Below, piece by piece: positions 24,979 to 34,175 of a DNA stretch of 59,329 nucleotides; position 1 is the stretch's first letter, and each line of letters starts with the position of its first letter. The position numbers and the translations under genes are program-made. The notes below the pieces were generated by a model. The model did not search any database, was not told the origin of the DNA, and saw only the letters and a list, made by a program, of their open reading frames with translations. Origin of the DNA: Phycisphaerales bacterium (GTDB taxonomy: Bacteria; Planctomycetota; Phycisphaerae; Phycisphaerales; UBA1924); contig JADLBU010000123.1 in the NCBI GenBank assembly GCA_020847535.1, positions 1 through 59,329 of the forward strand. Direction: 5' to 3'.

Positions 24979-25280
24979 GCGCGGGATCCACTCGTAGTGA
25001 TGCAGCCTCGATGCGAGCCGCCCAGGCCCGACGTCCGATCGTGGATTCCGGGGTTTCCGGGCGTTGGGGCGTTATCGGCCCGCGCGCGGACGCCCTGGGG
25101 ATGGTGTGGGGTGGGGTGCAAGCGTGGTGCGTTCACCCGGTTTGAGCCGCCTCCGCAAGTAGCCCGTATTCCCGGCCGATGTCATTGTTCGGAGATGGGC
25201 CCGAACGCCAGCCCGCCGAGTCGGGGCACGAGACGTTGGTGCCCGTGTCGTGGTGGCGTGATCCCCAGCCGGGAGTTTGC
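24979..25280. other. Intergenic region
   Basis: About 300 bases with no convincing gene. A gggag ribosome site for the next gene lies at 25271-25275. No terminator or palindrome was recognised. Confidence 0.4.
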
Positions 25281-26165
25281 ATGTCAACCGCTATCGAGCA
25301 ACGCCAGCAAGTCGTTTCCGCGGCGATCCGTGAGATCAGCCACATCGCCACGCTGCCGGAGATCACGCTCAAGATCGTGGAGCTGGTCGAGGATCCCAAA
25401 TCCACGGCACAGGATCTGCACAAGGTCATCTCCAACGATCCGGCGCTGTGCAGCCGGATCCTGAAGGTGGTCAATTCGAGCTTCTACGGCCTGCCGGGTC
25501 AGATCGCCTCGATCAACCGGGCGATCGTGATGCTGGGGCTCAACGCGGTGAAGAACATCGCGATCGCGGCGAGCCTGGCGAAGCTGTTCCGGGGCGGCGA
25601 ACTGACGGCCCGTTTCAGCGCCAAGGACCTGTGGACGCACTCGACGCTGACGGCGGCGGCGGCCAAGATCACGGCCGACACCCTGAAGCTGGGCATCTCG
25701 GATGAGGCCTTCCTCGCCGGCCTGATGCACGACATCGGTCTGATGGTCGAGATGCAGTTCGACCGTTCGAAGCTGATAGACGTGATGGAGAAGATCACGG
25801 TCGATGGATCGGGCGCCCCGACCTGCGATTTCCTGGAGACCGAGGTCGAGTTCTTCGGCGCAAGCCACCAGGACTTCGGAGCCGGCCTGTGCGAGAAATG
25901 GAAGTTCCCAAAGAGCTTCGCGGTCGTCACGGGGTATCACCACCGGCCGATGGAACTCCCGTCCGACCAGCGAAAACTCACCAGCCTTGTGTACATCGCC
26001 GACCGGCTTGCCGCCGGCGTCGGCCAGGGCTTCCGCCTCGATCTTCCCAGCCTTGAGGTCGACCCGGCGATCCGCGAAGAGCTCAAGCTGACGGCCGAGA
26101 AGCTCGAGGAGATCCGCAAGCACTTCACGGAGAATTGCAAGACGGTGACTGACCTGTTGTCGTAG
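25281..26165 (+). CDS. HDOD-domain signalling protein
   Basis: 294 residues from ATG 25281; an earlier in-frame start at 25179 would add a low-complexity stretch, and gggag precedes 25281. The HDOD domain fills most of the chain: LPEITLKIVELVEDPKST, SNDPALCSRILKVVNSSFYG, INRAIVMLGLNAVKNIAIAA and AFLAGLMHDIGLMVEMQF. It also has YHHRPMELP. HDOD is a catalytically altered relative of HD phosphohydrolases, and such proteins act in stress, motility and c-di-GMP-linked signalling. The C-terminus (RKHFTENCKTVTDLLS) forms a short helix. Single gene; partners not identified. Confidence 0.9.
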   Translation: MSTAIEQRQQVVSAAIREISHIATLPEITLKIVELVEDPKSTAQDLHKVISNDPALCSRILKVVNSSFYGLPGQIASINRAIVMLGLNAVKNIAIAASLAKLFRGGELTARFSAKDLWTHSTLTAAAAKITADTLKLGISDEAFLAGLMHDIGLMVEMQFDRSKLIDVMEKITVDGSGAPTCDFLETEVEFFGASHQDFGAGLCEKWKFPKSFAVVTGYHHRPMELPSDQRKLTSLVYIADRLAAGVGQGFRLDLPSLEVDPAIREELKLTAEKLEEIRKHFTENCKTVTDLLS

Positions 26166-26560
26166 GGATGCGCAAGAACAGCGCGTGTCACGGACACTCG
26201 TGCATGTACGAGGAATGACTCACTCACTTGACAGATTGTGATTCGGACATCATGCTTCCGCCCACAATTGGAATGATCCAGGGAAATTCAAAGCCCCGGA
26301 TCGGCGATAAGAGCATCGGACTGGATTGCAACGAACAAACCCGGCCGGCGGCCGGTTGAACAAGCTCTCTCTTTCTCCCTCCGGGCGGCTGTGTCTTACG
26401 ATGCGGCCGCCTTTGTTTTTGGGAAGTCGTCGGCCGACCTGGTTTCGACAACCCGCAGTACTCGCGGTGATGCTCGTCTGCGACCACGCGGCCGGGATTG
26501 CAGTTCATCGCTCGAAGCCCGGCTGACCGATACAGGATCGCCGCAACCTGGGAGCGATCC
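26166..26560 (+). other. Intergenic region with terminator-like leader
   Basis: About 395 bases between the HDOD and M14-type genes. It contains a GC-rich palindrome (26341-26355) and the terminator listed at 26384-26420. No protein-like frame was accepted. An ORF reading FVFGKSS in the middle looks like a shadow. Confidence 0.45.
26384..26420 (+). terminator. Intrinsic terminator, possibly an attenuator
   Basis: Stem ggcggc (26384-26389) with gccgcc (26406-26411) and a 16-base loop, then tttgttttt (26412-26420). The 3' strand could instead pair with ggcggcc at 26347-26353, so two alternative hairpins are possible. It lies 220 bases after the HDOD gene. Confidence 0.55.
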
Positions 26561-27520
26561 ATGTATTTCCTTCGGACACTGTGCCTTGCTGTGTTCCTGG
26601 CGATCTGTGCCGGATGTCGGTCTACTGGGACTCAGGCCGGCGCTGCAGCGCCGACCGAACCCGGGCAGGCGGAGTCGAATGTCGGCGCCGAGCAGGTGGC
26701 TGTTGCTGCTTCCGATGCCGAGCCGGCCGGCGGAGGAAGGTCGTTCGCTGGGAACGACACGCTTGCGGGATCCGATCCGGCAGCAGTTGTGGTTCCCCGC
26801 GCCGCTGACTCAATGGCTGGCGATCTCCTGCCATTGGTGCGCGGGATGCATGGCGGCATGTGGTCGGCGATCGGGCAATCTCGCCAGGGCCGGGATATTG
26901 AGGCTACTCGGGTGGGGACCGGGCCGCTGCGGGTTTACTTGGTGGGCGGGATTCATGGAGATGAGCCCGAGGGCCGCGGGAGCATCGATTGCCTCGTCGA
27001 GGCGCTCGCCGAGGGTTCGATCGCCGAGATGGCGAGCGTTCGGATCGTGCGGGATGCCAATCCGGATGGGTCCGAGGCCCTGACGCGGGGCAATGCGCTG
27101 GATCGGGATCTGAACCGGAACTGGCCGGCGAGCAATTTCAGCGTGCGGTCGGGGAATGGTGAGCGGCCGCTGAGCGAGCCGGAGACAGCGGCGATCCATG
27201 CGGATATGGAGTTGTTCGACCCGCGGGTGGTGATCGTGTTCCACTCCGCAAGGGCGGGTCCGTTCGTGAATTTCGATGGCCCGGCGGGGGAGCTTGCGGG
27301 GGCGTTTGTTGAGGCGGCGAGCCGGAGCGAGAGTCGTTGGCATCTGGTGCCGGAGATGGGGTATGGGACGCCGGGTTCGCTGGGGTCGTACGTTGGAGTT
27401 GACGGGGGGATTCCGATTCTGACGATCGAGTTCCGCCGCGGTCAGAAGGCCGAGCTGGTGCTCGCGGCGGCGGTGGAGGGGGTGCAGGCGGTGATCCGGA
27501 GGGCGGCGATCGCGAATTGA
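26561..27520 (+). CDS. M14-type zinc carboxypeptidase-like lipoprotein
   Basis: 319 residues from ATG 26561 with gggagcg upstream. A signal sequence with a lipobox-like end (AVFLAICAGC, Cys 19) suggests lipid anchoring. After an Ala/Glu linker of about 90 residues comes a carboxypeptidase fold: LVGGIHGDEPEGRG with the zinc HxxE (about residue 131), IVRDANPDGSEALTRGN and DLNRNWP, then VIVFHSARAG with the third zinc histidine, and the catalytic glutamate in ILTIEFRR. The order NPDG-R-DLNRNWP is the M14 family signature (MpaA/DgcA type). Likely trims murein peptides or crosslinks in the periplasm. Single gene with a leader that could form alternative hairpins. Confidence 0.75.
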   Translation: MYFLRTLCLAVFLAICAGCRSTGTQAGAAAPTEPGQAESNVGAEQVAVAASDAEPAGGGRSFAGNDTLAGSDPAAVVVPRAADSMAGDLLPLVRGMHGGMWSAIGQSRQGRDIEATRVGTGPLRVYLVGGIHGDEPEGRGSIDCLVEALAEGSIAEMASVRIVRDANPDGSEALTRGNALDRDLNRNWPASNFSVRSGNGERPLSEPETAAIHADMELFDPRVVIVFHSARAGPFVNFDGPAGELAGAFVEAASRSESRWHLVPEMGYGTPGSLGSYVGVDGGIPILTIEFRRGQKAELVLAAAVEGVQAVIRRAAIAN

Positions 27521-27592
27521 AGCGGGTGAAAGCGGGGGGGTTGGTGAGAGGCACGGCCTCTGGAATGCGTGGTCAAGGGGTGAATCTCGGGA

Positions 27593-27811
27593 TCACCTGT
27601 CTGATGCGGACCATCCGGAGGTCACTCGTGTCGGGCGAGGTTCCTTGGGCGTATCAGGCGCCGAGTCGGTTGGCGCCCCATCCAGCAAGGCCCGGTAGGC
27701 GGGTGTGTCGACATCGTCGTACTGGCCGGCCAGGACAGCACGCACGAACGCGATGATCGCCAGCGTGACAATGACGAGGGCGGCCGGGAGCATGATGTAG
27801 ATGACGCTCAT
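27593..27811 (-). CDS. ccoS: Cytochrome oxidase maturation protein CcoS
   Basis: 72 residues. A single membrane helix (LPAALVIVTLAIIAFVRAVL) is followed by a short polar tail beginning GQYDDVDTPAYR, the normal CcoS signature (QFxDxxxPxxR). CcoS helps insert copper and haem into the CcoN subunit of cbb3 oxidase in the cytoplasmic membrane. It begins 3 bases inside the ccoI stop (ATG 27811 against the ccoI end at 27808) and is the last gene of the cbb3 locus. The C-terminal half is longer and more charged than in Rhodobacter. Confidence 0.9.
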   Translation of the reverse strand: MSVIYIMLPAALVIVTLAIIAFVRAVLAGQYDDVDTPAYRALLDGAPTDSAPDTPKEPRPTRVTSGWSASDR

Positions 27812-30426
27812 GCGATGGTCCCTAGGTGAGCGAGACCGGCTCGCATGCCGCGGGTGGTTGGAGTGCGCAGGCTACGTGCTGAGGAAGGATTGACAGCGAA
27901 TACCCGGTTGCAGAGGCAGAGGCCGACAACGGTAAGGGAGCTGGCGGGCATGATGCAGGCGGCCAGAAGCGGGGTGATGAGCCCGGCCATTGAGAGGGAG
28001 GCGGCGATCACGTTGTACAGGAGCGACGATGCGATCGTCCGGTGGATGGTCCTCATGGTGCGTGCCGAGCCATCCAGGAGTTCCACGATGGGCGTCAGTC
28101 CAGGCCTGGCGATGGAGATGTCCGCGACGGACAGGCTTGCCTCAGCGCCGCCCTGAACCGCGATCCCGACGGTCGCGGCGGTGAGCGCTGCGGCGTCGTT
28201 CACGCCATCGCCGACCATGATCACCGGGCGAACGGAGGCCGCCTCCTTGATGAACGCGAGCTTGCGTTCGGGTGATGCAGATGAGATGCAGTGGGCGGGA
28301 TCGATGCCGACGCTTCTTGCGATCGATGCGACCACATCGGGGTGATCACCGGAAAGGATGGCGATCTCCCATCCGAGGGTTTGCATGGACTCGATGGCGG
28401 TGCGAGCATCGGGCCAGACGGTGTCGCCCAGGATGGCGAGCGATGTGCATTGACCATCAACGGCGATGAAGGCAGCCGATCGGCCGTGCTCGTACGCTTG
28501 CCGGGCGTGGCGGCACAGATCCTGGGGAACCACGACGTTCATGCGGGCAAGCAGCGTGGGGCTGCCCAGCAGCACATGCCTTGCGTCGATGGTGCCTTCG
28601 ATTCCAGCGCCGGGGTGCTGCGTGATGTCGGTTGTGCGATGCTCCCGGCGTTCCTGGGTCGGGTATTGATCCCGGATCGCGCGAGCGACGGGATGCGAAG
28701 AGTGGCGGGCGAGCTCGCATGCGAGTTCGCGGTGCGAGCCATCGCCGATCCAGGAGGTTATGGCAAGCCGGCCCTGCGTGAGAGTGCCGGTCTTGTCGAG
28801 CACGATGAGACCCCCGCGCGGCGTTGCGAGCGTTTGCAGGGCATCGCCGCCCTTTACGAGGAGTCCGCGGCGGGCCGCGCGGCCGATCGCAACGGTCATG
28901 GCGAGTGGTGTCGCCAACCCCAGGCCGCAGGGGCAGGTGGCGATCAGGAGCGAGATGGCGTGATCGATGGCGAGCGATGGACCTGCGTGCCACCAGATGA
29001 TGAGCGTGGCGGCGGCGAGTCCGAGCAGCGCCCAGAGGAGCCATGCGCCCCAGCGGTCGGCGAGCCTGACGATGCTGGGCCGGTCGCGCGATGCATCCTC
29101 GACCAGGCGCATGATCCTGCCGATGCGAGTCTCTTCCCCTGTGCGTGTGACGCGGATGCGCAGCGTGCGGTCGATGTTGATGGTCCCGGCGGAGACATCG
29201 CTCCCGATGCGGGCGGCAACGGGGCGGGATTCACCGGTCAGCAGCCCGGCATCGATGCTGGAATTGCCGTCAATGACGGTGCCATCTGCGGGGATGCAAT
29301 CGCCGCCATCGACCTCGACGATGTCGCCGGGCCGCAGCGATTCGACGCAGACTTCGTGTGCAGCGCCGCCCTCGTCCGAAGGGGTGCAGCCGTCGATACG
29401 CCGGGCGATCGCCGGGGTGACGGAGAAGAGAAGCTCCAGGGCATCGGAGGCGTGCTGCTGCTGGCGCTGCTGAAGGAACCGGCCGATGAGCAGGAAGAAG
29501 ATGAGGGCGGAGACGGAATCGAAGTAGATATCGCCCGCTCCTGAAGAAACGCCGGACCATGAGGAGGCGACTGTCTTCCACGCGCCCCAGATTCCGCCCA
29601 GGTAGAGGCCCAGTGCGATCGGGACATCGAGATGCACGGTGCGTGCGCGGAGCGCGGCGAGCGCGCTTCGTCCGAAGACAGCGCCGGGCCAGGCGAGGCA
29701 GACGAGATTGAGGATCATGGCGACCCAGCGGAAGAGCTGCTGGAACGCGGGATCCATGCCCTCGAACATGCCAGCATAGAGGGCGAAGAAGAGGAGCATG
29801 ATGTTGCCGGCGCAGGCGCCGGCGACGCCGATCCGAACGAGCATTCGGCGATCGGCGAGTCGGCGGGCATCTCGAGCCGCGGGTGAGCGCGCGGGGTGGG
29901 GGGGGTAGCCCAGGGTGGCGAGCGTGTGGGCGATCCGGGATAGCTTGACTGTCTGCGGGTTGAACACGACATCGAGTGTCGCTCGTCGCATGTCGAGGGT
30001 TGCGCGGGAGACGCCGGGGACGAGCCTCGGCAGTTTCTCCAGCAGCCAGAGGCACGCGGAGCAATGAACGCCTTCGAGAAGGAGCTCGATTCGAGCGTCT
30101 GCATCGTCCACGGGCTTGCAGTACAGCGAATGAAAGGTGGGATCGTCGAACTCCACGTAGGTTCGGCGGGTGCTTGCCGGCGGAGCGTTGGGTGATCCGT
30201 TGGCAGCGAGGAGGGCGTAGAAGTGGGACAGATCGCACGACTGGATGATGGCGGCTGCTGCTTCGCAACCGCGGCAGCAGAAGCAAGAGGGCGTTGTGCC
30301 GCGCGTGAGGGCGGCTGGAATAGGCAGGCCGCAGTGCCGGCACATCGAGCCTGCGGTCGCGTGGGCGGGTCGCGTGACGTGTTGAGCCACGGTAGAGGAG
30401 GCGGCATGAGCGGCGATCGTGCTCAT
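27808..30426 (-). CDS. ccoI: Copper-exporting P-type ATPase CcoI
   Basis: 872 residues from ATG 30426. The N-terminus has a metal-binding lead (MCRHCGLPIPA and FCCRGCEAAAA) and an HMA-like domain with VHCSACLWLLEKL. Eight membrane segments include the ion site CPCGLGLATPL. The actuator loop reads TGESRPVAARIG, the phosphorylation site DKTGTLTQGRLA and the hinge GDGVNDAAALTA. This is the CcoI/FixI subgroup, which supplies copper for the haem-copper centre of cbb3. It overlaps both the SafE-like gene upstream (30423) and ccoS downstream, so translation is probably coupled. Confidence 0.95.
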   Translation of the reverse strand: MSTIAAHAASSTVAQHVTRPAHATAGSMCRHCGLPIPAALTRGTTPSCFCCRGCEAAAAIIQSCDLSHFYALLAANGSPNAPPASTRRTYVEFDDPTFHSLYCKPVDDADARIELLLEGVHCSACLWLLEKLPRLVPGVSRATLDMRRATLDVVFNPQTVKLSRIAHTLATLGYPPHPARSPAARDARRLADRRMLVRIGVAGACAGNIMLLFFALYAGMFEGMDPAFQQLFRWVAMILNLVCLAWPGAVFGRSALAALRARTVHLDVPIALGLYLGGIWGAWKTVASSWSGVSSGAGDIYFDSVSALIFFLLIGRFLQQRQQQHASDALELLFSVTPAIARRIDGCTPSDEGGAAHEVCVESLRPGDIVEVDGGDCIPADGTVIDGNSSIDAGLLTGESRPVAARIGSDVSAGTINIDRTLRIRVTRTGEETRIGRIMRLVEDASRDRPSIVRLADRWGAWLLWALLGLAAATLIIWWHAGPSLAIDHAISLLIATCPCGLGLATPLAMTVAIGRAARRGLLVKGGDALQTLATPRGGLIVLDKTGTLTQGRLAITSWIGDGSHRELACELARHSSHPVARAIRDQYPTQERREHRTTDITQHPGAGIEGTIDARHVLLGSPTLLARMNVVVPQDLCRHARQAYEHGRSAAFIAVDGQCTSLAILGDTVWPDARTAIESMQTLGWEIAILSGDHPDVVASIARSVGIDPAHCISSASPERKLAFIKEAASVRPVIMVGDGVNDAAALTAATVGIAVQGGAEASLSVADISIARPGLTPIVELLDGSARTMRTIHRTIASSLLYNVIAASLSMAGLITPLLAACIMPASSLTVVGLCLCNRVFAVNPSSARSLRTPTTRGMRAGLAHLGTIA

Positions 30427-31214
30427 GGCAGTTGATCCTCGTTGGTGCAGAGCGGGCATGCCTTGTCTGCGTTCTCAACCGCCTGGAGTGAACCCGCGAT
30501 GCCCGTGCCTTGAGAAGCAGGGTGCGGTGCGATCGGCGGCATGCTCAAGCGAGCCTGAACCGTCCAAAGACCTGCGGCGATCAGCACGATGCTTGTGAGC
30601 AGGGGAAAGATGCGGCTGAATGGACCGGCGAGCACCCGTGCGCCGATGCCGATTGCGGCGAGCGCAGGGAGCGTTCCGAGCCAGAAGGCCGCCATCGCCG
30701 CCGCGCCGTATGCCCAGCTGCCTGTACCGGCGGCGATCACGACAAAGGCGTACAGCCAGCCGCACGGGAGCAGCGTCGTCAGGAGGCCGACGGCGGCGGC
30801 TCTCATGAGCGGGCTGAGATCGAAGGCCCAGGCGTGGCCTGCGCGTGCGAGCCGCACGAGTGCGGGTGGCACGGGAAAGTGTGGAACCTGCACGCCGAAG
30901 GATCGCAGGGCTGTGCCGACACCGCAGATGATCATGATGATCGCCGCGCCGATCGCCGCGAACCTCTGCACTCCGATCAAGGAGCCGCCGAGATCCAGGG
31001 CAGCGCCGAGGCCGCCGGCGATGGAACCCAGCAGCGAGTATGTGATGAGGCGTCCGGCGTTGTAGGCCGTGTTGAGCGCGGTGCGCGTGGGGAAGGTCGT
31101 TGACTGATTGGGAGCGGGGGTGACTGCAAACGCGACAAAGGCGCCGCACATTCCCACACAATGGGCGGATCCCAGGAGGCTTGCCATCAGGATCGCGGAG
31201 AACAGGGCGAGCAT
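30423..31214 (-). CDS. SafE/TauE-like membrane protein of the cbb3 locus
   Basis: 263 residues with about six membrane helices. Two cysteine motifs stand out: SAHCVGMCGAFVAF near the start and TTLLPCGWLYAFVVIAAG in the middle, the pattern of the SafE (sulfite exporter TauE/SafE-like, DUF2892-type) family found next to ccoI in many cbb3 operons. The C-terminus has an extra cysteine pair (ADKACPLCTNEDQLP). Members are thought to move copper or maintain thiols for oxidase assembly, but the precise substrate is unproven. Its last bases overlap the ccoI start. Confidence 0.8.
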   Translation of the reverse strand: MLALFSAILMASLLGSAHCVGMCGAFVAFAVTPAPNQSTTFPTRTALNTAYNAGRLITYSLLGSIAGGLGAALDLGGSLIGVQRFAAIGAAIIMIICGVGTALRSFGVQVPHFPVPPALVRLARAGHAWAFDLSPLMRAAAVGLLTTLLPCGWLYAFVVIAAGTGSWAYGAAAMAAFWLGTLPALAAIGIGARVLAGPFSRIFPLLTSIVLIAAGLWTVQARLSMPPIAPHPASQGTGIAGSLQAVENADKACPLCTNEDQLP

Positions 31215-31244
31215 TTGTGAGTTCCGTTCGGCGGTGTGTGAACG

Positions 31245-31763
31245 CTATCGATCGAACCCTGGGACGAGCAGCTCGGTATCGTGCGTGAAGGTGTCCGGGC
31301 CGCGAAGAACGCTCATCCGCAGTTGCCACAGCCCCGGCCGGGTGATGCGTATCGGGGCGGTGTAGTCGCCGGGCGAAGAGGCGATCGGCGAGAGTGTGAG
31401 TTCCTGGCGTTCGGCGGAGCGGGTGTTTGCAAAGCAGACGGAAGTGATGAGGGCATCGGGGATCGGCTTGCCGGCCTGGTCAGCGAGGTGGATGCGCAAC
31501 GAGACTGAGGCGCCGGTGGGCGAACCTTCGAACGCTGGGGTCAGCAACCATGCGAGGCGGCTGTTGGTTTCCCGCTGGCGTATGACCTGATCGAAGCGAA
31601 GCGCCTTGGCGTAGTAGTCCGGCTCGGTGGCGGTCGCCGGATCGCTCGCCGCGGCGTAGATGGTGATCGCGACGATCGCGACGTTGAGACCGATGAGCAG
31701 GAAGACGGGCATCGGCCAGGCGAAGAAGCGCCGGCGGAGCGGCGCGGCTATTGGGATGGTCAT
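31245..31763 (-). CDS. fixH: FixH/CcoH-family protein
   Basis: 172 residues. One N-terminal helix (WPMPVFLLIGLNVAIVAITI) is followed by DPATATEPDYYAKALRFDQ, the hallmark start of FixH periplasmic domains. An immunoglobulin-like domain follows (GASVSLRIHLADQAGKPIPD and PGLWQLRMSVLRGPDTF). FixH/CcoH stabilises the assembling cbb3 complex. The start at 31763 overlaps the ccoG end at 31760 by 4 bases, and the next gene follows about 30 bases later on the same strand. Confidence 0.85.
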   Translation of the reverse strand: MTIPIAAPLRRRFFAWPMPVFLLIGLNVAIVAITIYAAASDPATATEPDYYAKALRFDQVIRQRETNSRLAWLLTPAFEGSPTGASVSLRIHLADQAGKPIPDALITSVCFANTRSAERQELTLSPIASSPGDYTAPIRITRPGLWQLRMSVLRGPDTFTHDTELLVPGFDR

Positions 31764-33319
31764 CGTCCACTCTCCTGCGCTTGGTTGGTTTGAGGCCCGA
31801 CGAGAACGAAGGGCCGGCGCAGCACAAGGTCTTCCGGGCCGCTCACGACGATCGAGATGCGGGCCTGCCCGTGATGGAACGCCGCAGCGGGGGCATGGAC
31901 TTCCGCGTTGGCGATGATTGTTTCTCCGGCGGGGACTTCGATCGCCCGATTCTCGGTTGTGAGGGTGGCGTGCTCGACGCCATCGGCGTGAAGCCGGAAG
32001 ATGGCGGCGGTGTCGCGGCGGTTGGTCAACTTCACGCGGATGTTGTTGCGGATCTGACCATCGGGCATCACCGTGAATGGCTGACCGAGCCCGCGGAGGA
32101 GTGTGACATCCGCGAAGCCACGGTTGAGCAGCGTGAGGGTGAAGATCAAGGCCAGCGTCAGGATGACCGCGGGGTAGAGCACGACGCGAGGACGCATGAT
32201 GCGGAACTTCTCACCTTGCATCCCGGCCTGCGAGGAGTAGCGGATGAGCCCCTTGGGGCGTCCGATCTTCTCCATGACTCGATCGCAGGCATCGATACAC
32301 TGGGCGCATCCGATGCACTCCATCTGCAGGCCGTTGCGGATGTCGATGCCGGTGGGACAGGTTGTGACGCACATCGTGCAGTCGATGCAGTCTCCGGGGG
32401 GAACATTTGTCGGAGCGAGGACCGGCAGCGATACGGTCGAGGCCCGCTTCTTGCCCCTGGGTTCGCCCCGGCGGTGATCGTACCAGATGGTCAGCGAGTG
32501 CTTGTCGAGCATGACCGATTGCATGCGTCCGTAGGGGCAGGCGACGAGGCACAACTGCTCCCGGAAGTAGCCGAAATCGAAGAGGATGGCGATCGTCGTG
32601 ATCACGACGACGGCAAAGCCGATGGGGTGTTTGATCGGAGATCCGAAGATCCACGACTTGAGGAGATCCCAGGAGACGAAGTAGGCCAGGAACATGTGGG
32701 CCATGAGCAGGGCGAGCGCGGCGTACACGATGAGCTTGGCTGTCCTGGCGATCGGACCGACGGGCGAGGCGCTATTCGCGCGGGGCGCACCCTCGAACAG
32801 CCGCTCGATGGGGCGGAAGACGAATTCCATGTAGACGGTCTGCGGGCACGCCCAACCGCACCACACGCGGCCGAGGAATGCTGTCATCCAGAAAATGGTG
32901 AGGAAGGTGCCGACGGCGAACAGGGCGAGCAGGAGGGTGTCGGTGGGGTAGAACGTTGCTCCCAGGATGTGGAATTCTCGGGCGGCGATGTCCAGGAGGA
33001 TGAGCGGGCGGCCGTTCAGGCGGGCGAGCGGCATGAGGGCGAAGATGGCGATCAGGATGTAGGCGACGATGCGGCGGGCGGTAAGAAAGCAGCCCGTCGA
33101 TGGTCGCGGCTTGATCCATCGGCGGGAGCCATCGCTGTTGAGCGTGGAGAGGACGGTGCCCTGAAGGGTCGGGGGCCGCCCATCGTTGTCGAGGCGCTTA
33201 TGTGCCGGGAGCGCGAGAGGCTCGCCTGCTCCCGATGGAGTGGATTCCATGAATCGCGGTGATGAAGCAACGTCGGTGGGCATCGCGGAGAACGAGATCG
33301 GTTGCGCAACAGGATTCAC
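31760..33319 (-). CDS. ccoG: Cytochrome c oxidase accessory protein CcoG
   Basis: 519 residues from GTG 33319 overlapping the ccoP stop (GTGA); ATG 33283 is an alternative. Membrane helices are interleaved with FLGRVWCGWACPQTVYMEFV. Two 4Fe-4S motifs follow, CIDCTMCVTTCPTGIDIR and CIGCAQCIDACD, then RYSSQ and a periplasmic Ig-like C-terminal domain. CcoG is a membrane ferredoxin-type protein that reduces copper for delivery to the CcoN site. Typical in length and motif order. Its end overlaps the fixH start. Confidence 0.95.
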   Translation of the reverse strand: MNPVAQPISFSAMPTDVASSPRFMESTPSGAGEPLALPAHKRLDNDGRPPTLQGTVLSTLNSDGSRRWIKPRPSTGCFLTARRIVAYILIAIFALMPLARLNGRPLILLDIAAREFHILGATFYPTDTLLLALFAVGTFLTIFWMTAFLGRVWCGWACPQTVYMEFVFRPIERLFEGAPRANSASPVGPIARTAKLIVYAALALLMAHMFLAYFVSWDLLKSWIFGSPIKHPIGFAVVVITTIAILFDFGYFREQLCLVACPYGRMQSVMLDKHSLTIWYDHRRGEPRGKKRASTVSLPVLAPTNVPPGDCIDCTMCVTTCPTGIDIRNGLQMECIGCAQCIDACDRVMEKIGRPKGLIRYSSQAGMQGEKFRIMRPRVVLYPAVILTLALIFTLTLLNRGFADVTLLRGLGQPFTVMPDGQIRNNIRVKLTNRRDTAAIFRLHADGVEHATLTTENRAIEVPAGETIIANAEVHAPAAAFHHGQARISIVVSGPEDLVLRRPFVLVGPQTNQAQESGR

Positions 33320-33975
33320 TTGTTCGCTGGCGATGGCGGGGCAGTGGGGTTGGGGGACGGGGCGGGCCAGGGAGCGATCACTTCGCCTTCGGGTGGTTTG
33401 CCGCCATTGGGCTTGGTGCCGCGGAGGGATGCGACGTAGGCGGCGAGCACGACGCGTTCGTTGTCCGAGATGCGGTTCTTCCAGGCGGGCATTGCGCCGC
33501 CTGCCGCGCCATCGGTGATGATGCGGAAGAGATCCTCGACGTGCTTGACGCTCTTGTAGGAGTCATCGCACAGGTTGACGCCGACATCACCGCCGCCATC
33601 GCGCTTGTGGCACGCCGCGCAGTTGCCGATAAAGAGGCCCTTGGCCATGGCCATGAACTGCGGGTTCTGCGTCTGCGCCAGGATCGTCTGCTGGTCGTGG
33701 TTCAGAGCGCCGACGGTTCCGAAGATCCGTGCGAACTCGGCCCGCTGATCGCCCTCCCAGTCCTCGCTGATGCTCGACCCCATGATGCTCACATCCCAGA
33801 CGAGCAGATAGCCGATGGAGAAGACGATCGTCGCGACAAAGATCGCGTGCCACCATCCGGGCGTGGGGTTGTCATACTCCTGGATGTCGTCGTAGATGTG
33901 GCCGGTCAGGTTGCCATCGGGCGCTGTCGAGGGCTTGCCTGAGTGCGTCAGCGAATCGGTCATCGAGGGGGTCAT
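33316..33975 (-). CDS. ccoP: cbb3 oxidase subunit III (CcoP), single-haem form
   Basis: 219 residues. The N-terminus has the CcoP start (HIYDDIQEYDNPTPGWWHAI, then FVATIVFSIGYLLVW), one membrane helix, then a short helical domain and a single cytochrome c motif CAACH with MPAWKNRISDNE, the distal methionine region. Canonical CcoP has two CxxCH motifs; only one is seen here. The subunit passes electrons from soluble cytochrome c to CcoO and CcoN. Pro-rich C-terminal tail. The start overlaps the ccoQ stop; the end overlaps ccoG. Confidence 0.9.
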   Translation of the reverse strand: MTPSMTDSLTHSGKPSTAPDGNLTGHIYDDIQEYDNPTPGWWHAIFVATIVFSIGYLLVWDVSIMGSSISEDWEGDQRAEFARIFGTVGALNHDQQTILAQTQNPQFMAMAKGLFIGNCAACHKRDGGGDVGVNLCDDSYKSVKHVEDLFRIITDGAAGGAMPAWKNRISDNERVVLAAYVASLRGTKPNGGKPPEGEVIAPWPAPSPNPTAPPSPANK

Positions 33976-34160
33976 CAGCGATTCTCCAATGGCAGGACTT
34001 CATCCGCAAGCGGCAGCAGGACGGTGTAATCCAGTTCGGCCTTGCGGTGACGCCGGGTGACGCGGAAGAGGACGCCGACGAACACGCTCAGGAACAGGAG
34101 CATGCCGATGATGGGAAAGGCAGCCAGGCCGAGTTGGCTCATGATGTCGGAAAGACGCAT
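33975..34160 (-). CDS. ccoQ: Small membrane subunit CcoQ
   Basis: 61 residues: one helix (LAAFPIIGMLLFLSVFVGVL) with a basic cytoplasmic turn (FRVTRRHRKAE) and a tail ending LPLADEVLPLENR. Small single-helix proteins of this form between ccoO and ccoP are CcoQ/FixQ, which stabilises the complex. Sequence similarity to the family is short, so position and shape carry the call. It overlaps the ccoP start (ATG 33975) and lies 15 bases after ccoNO. Confidence 0.8.
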   Translation of the reverse strand: MRLSDIMSQLGLAAFPIIGMLLFLSVFVGVLFRVTRRHRKAELDYTVLLPLADEVLPLENR

Positions 34161-34175
34161 GGTGTGTGCTCCGGG

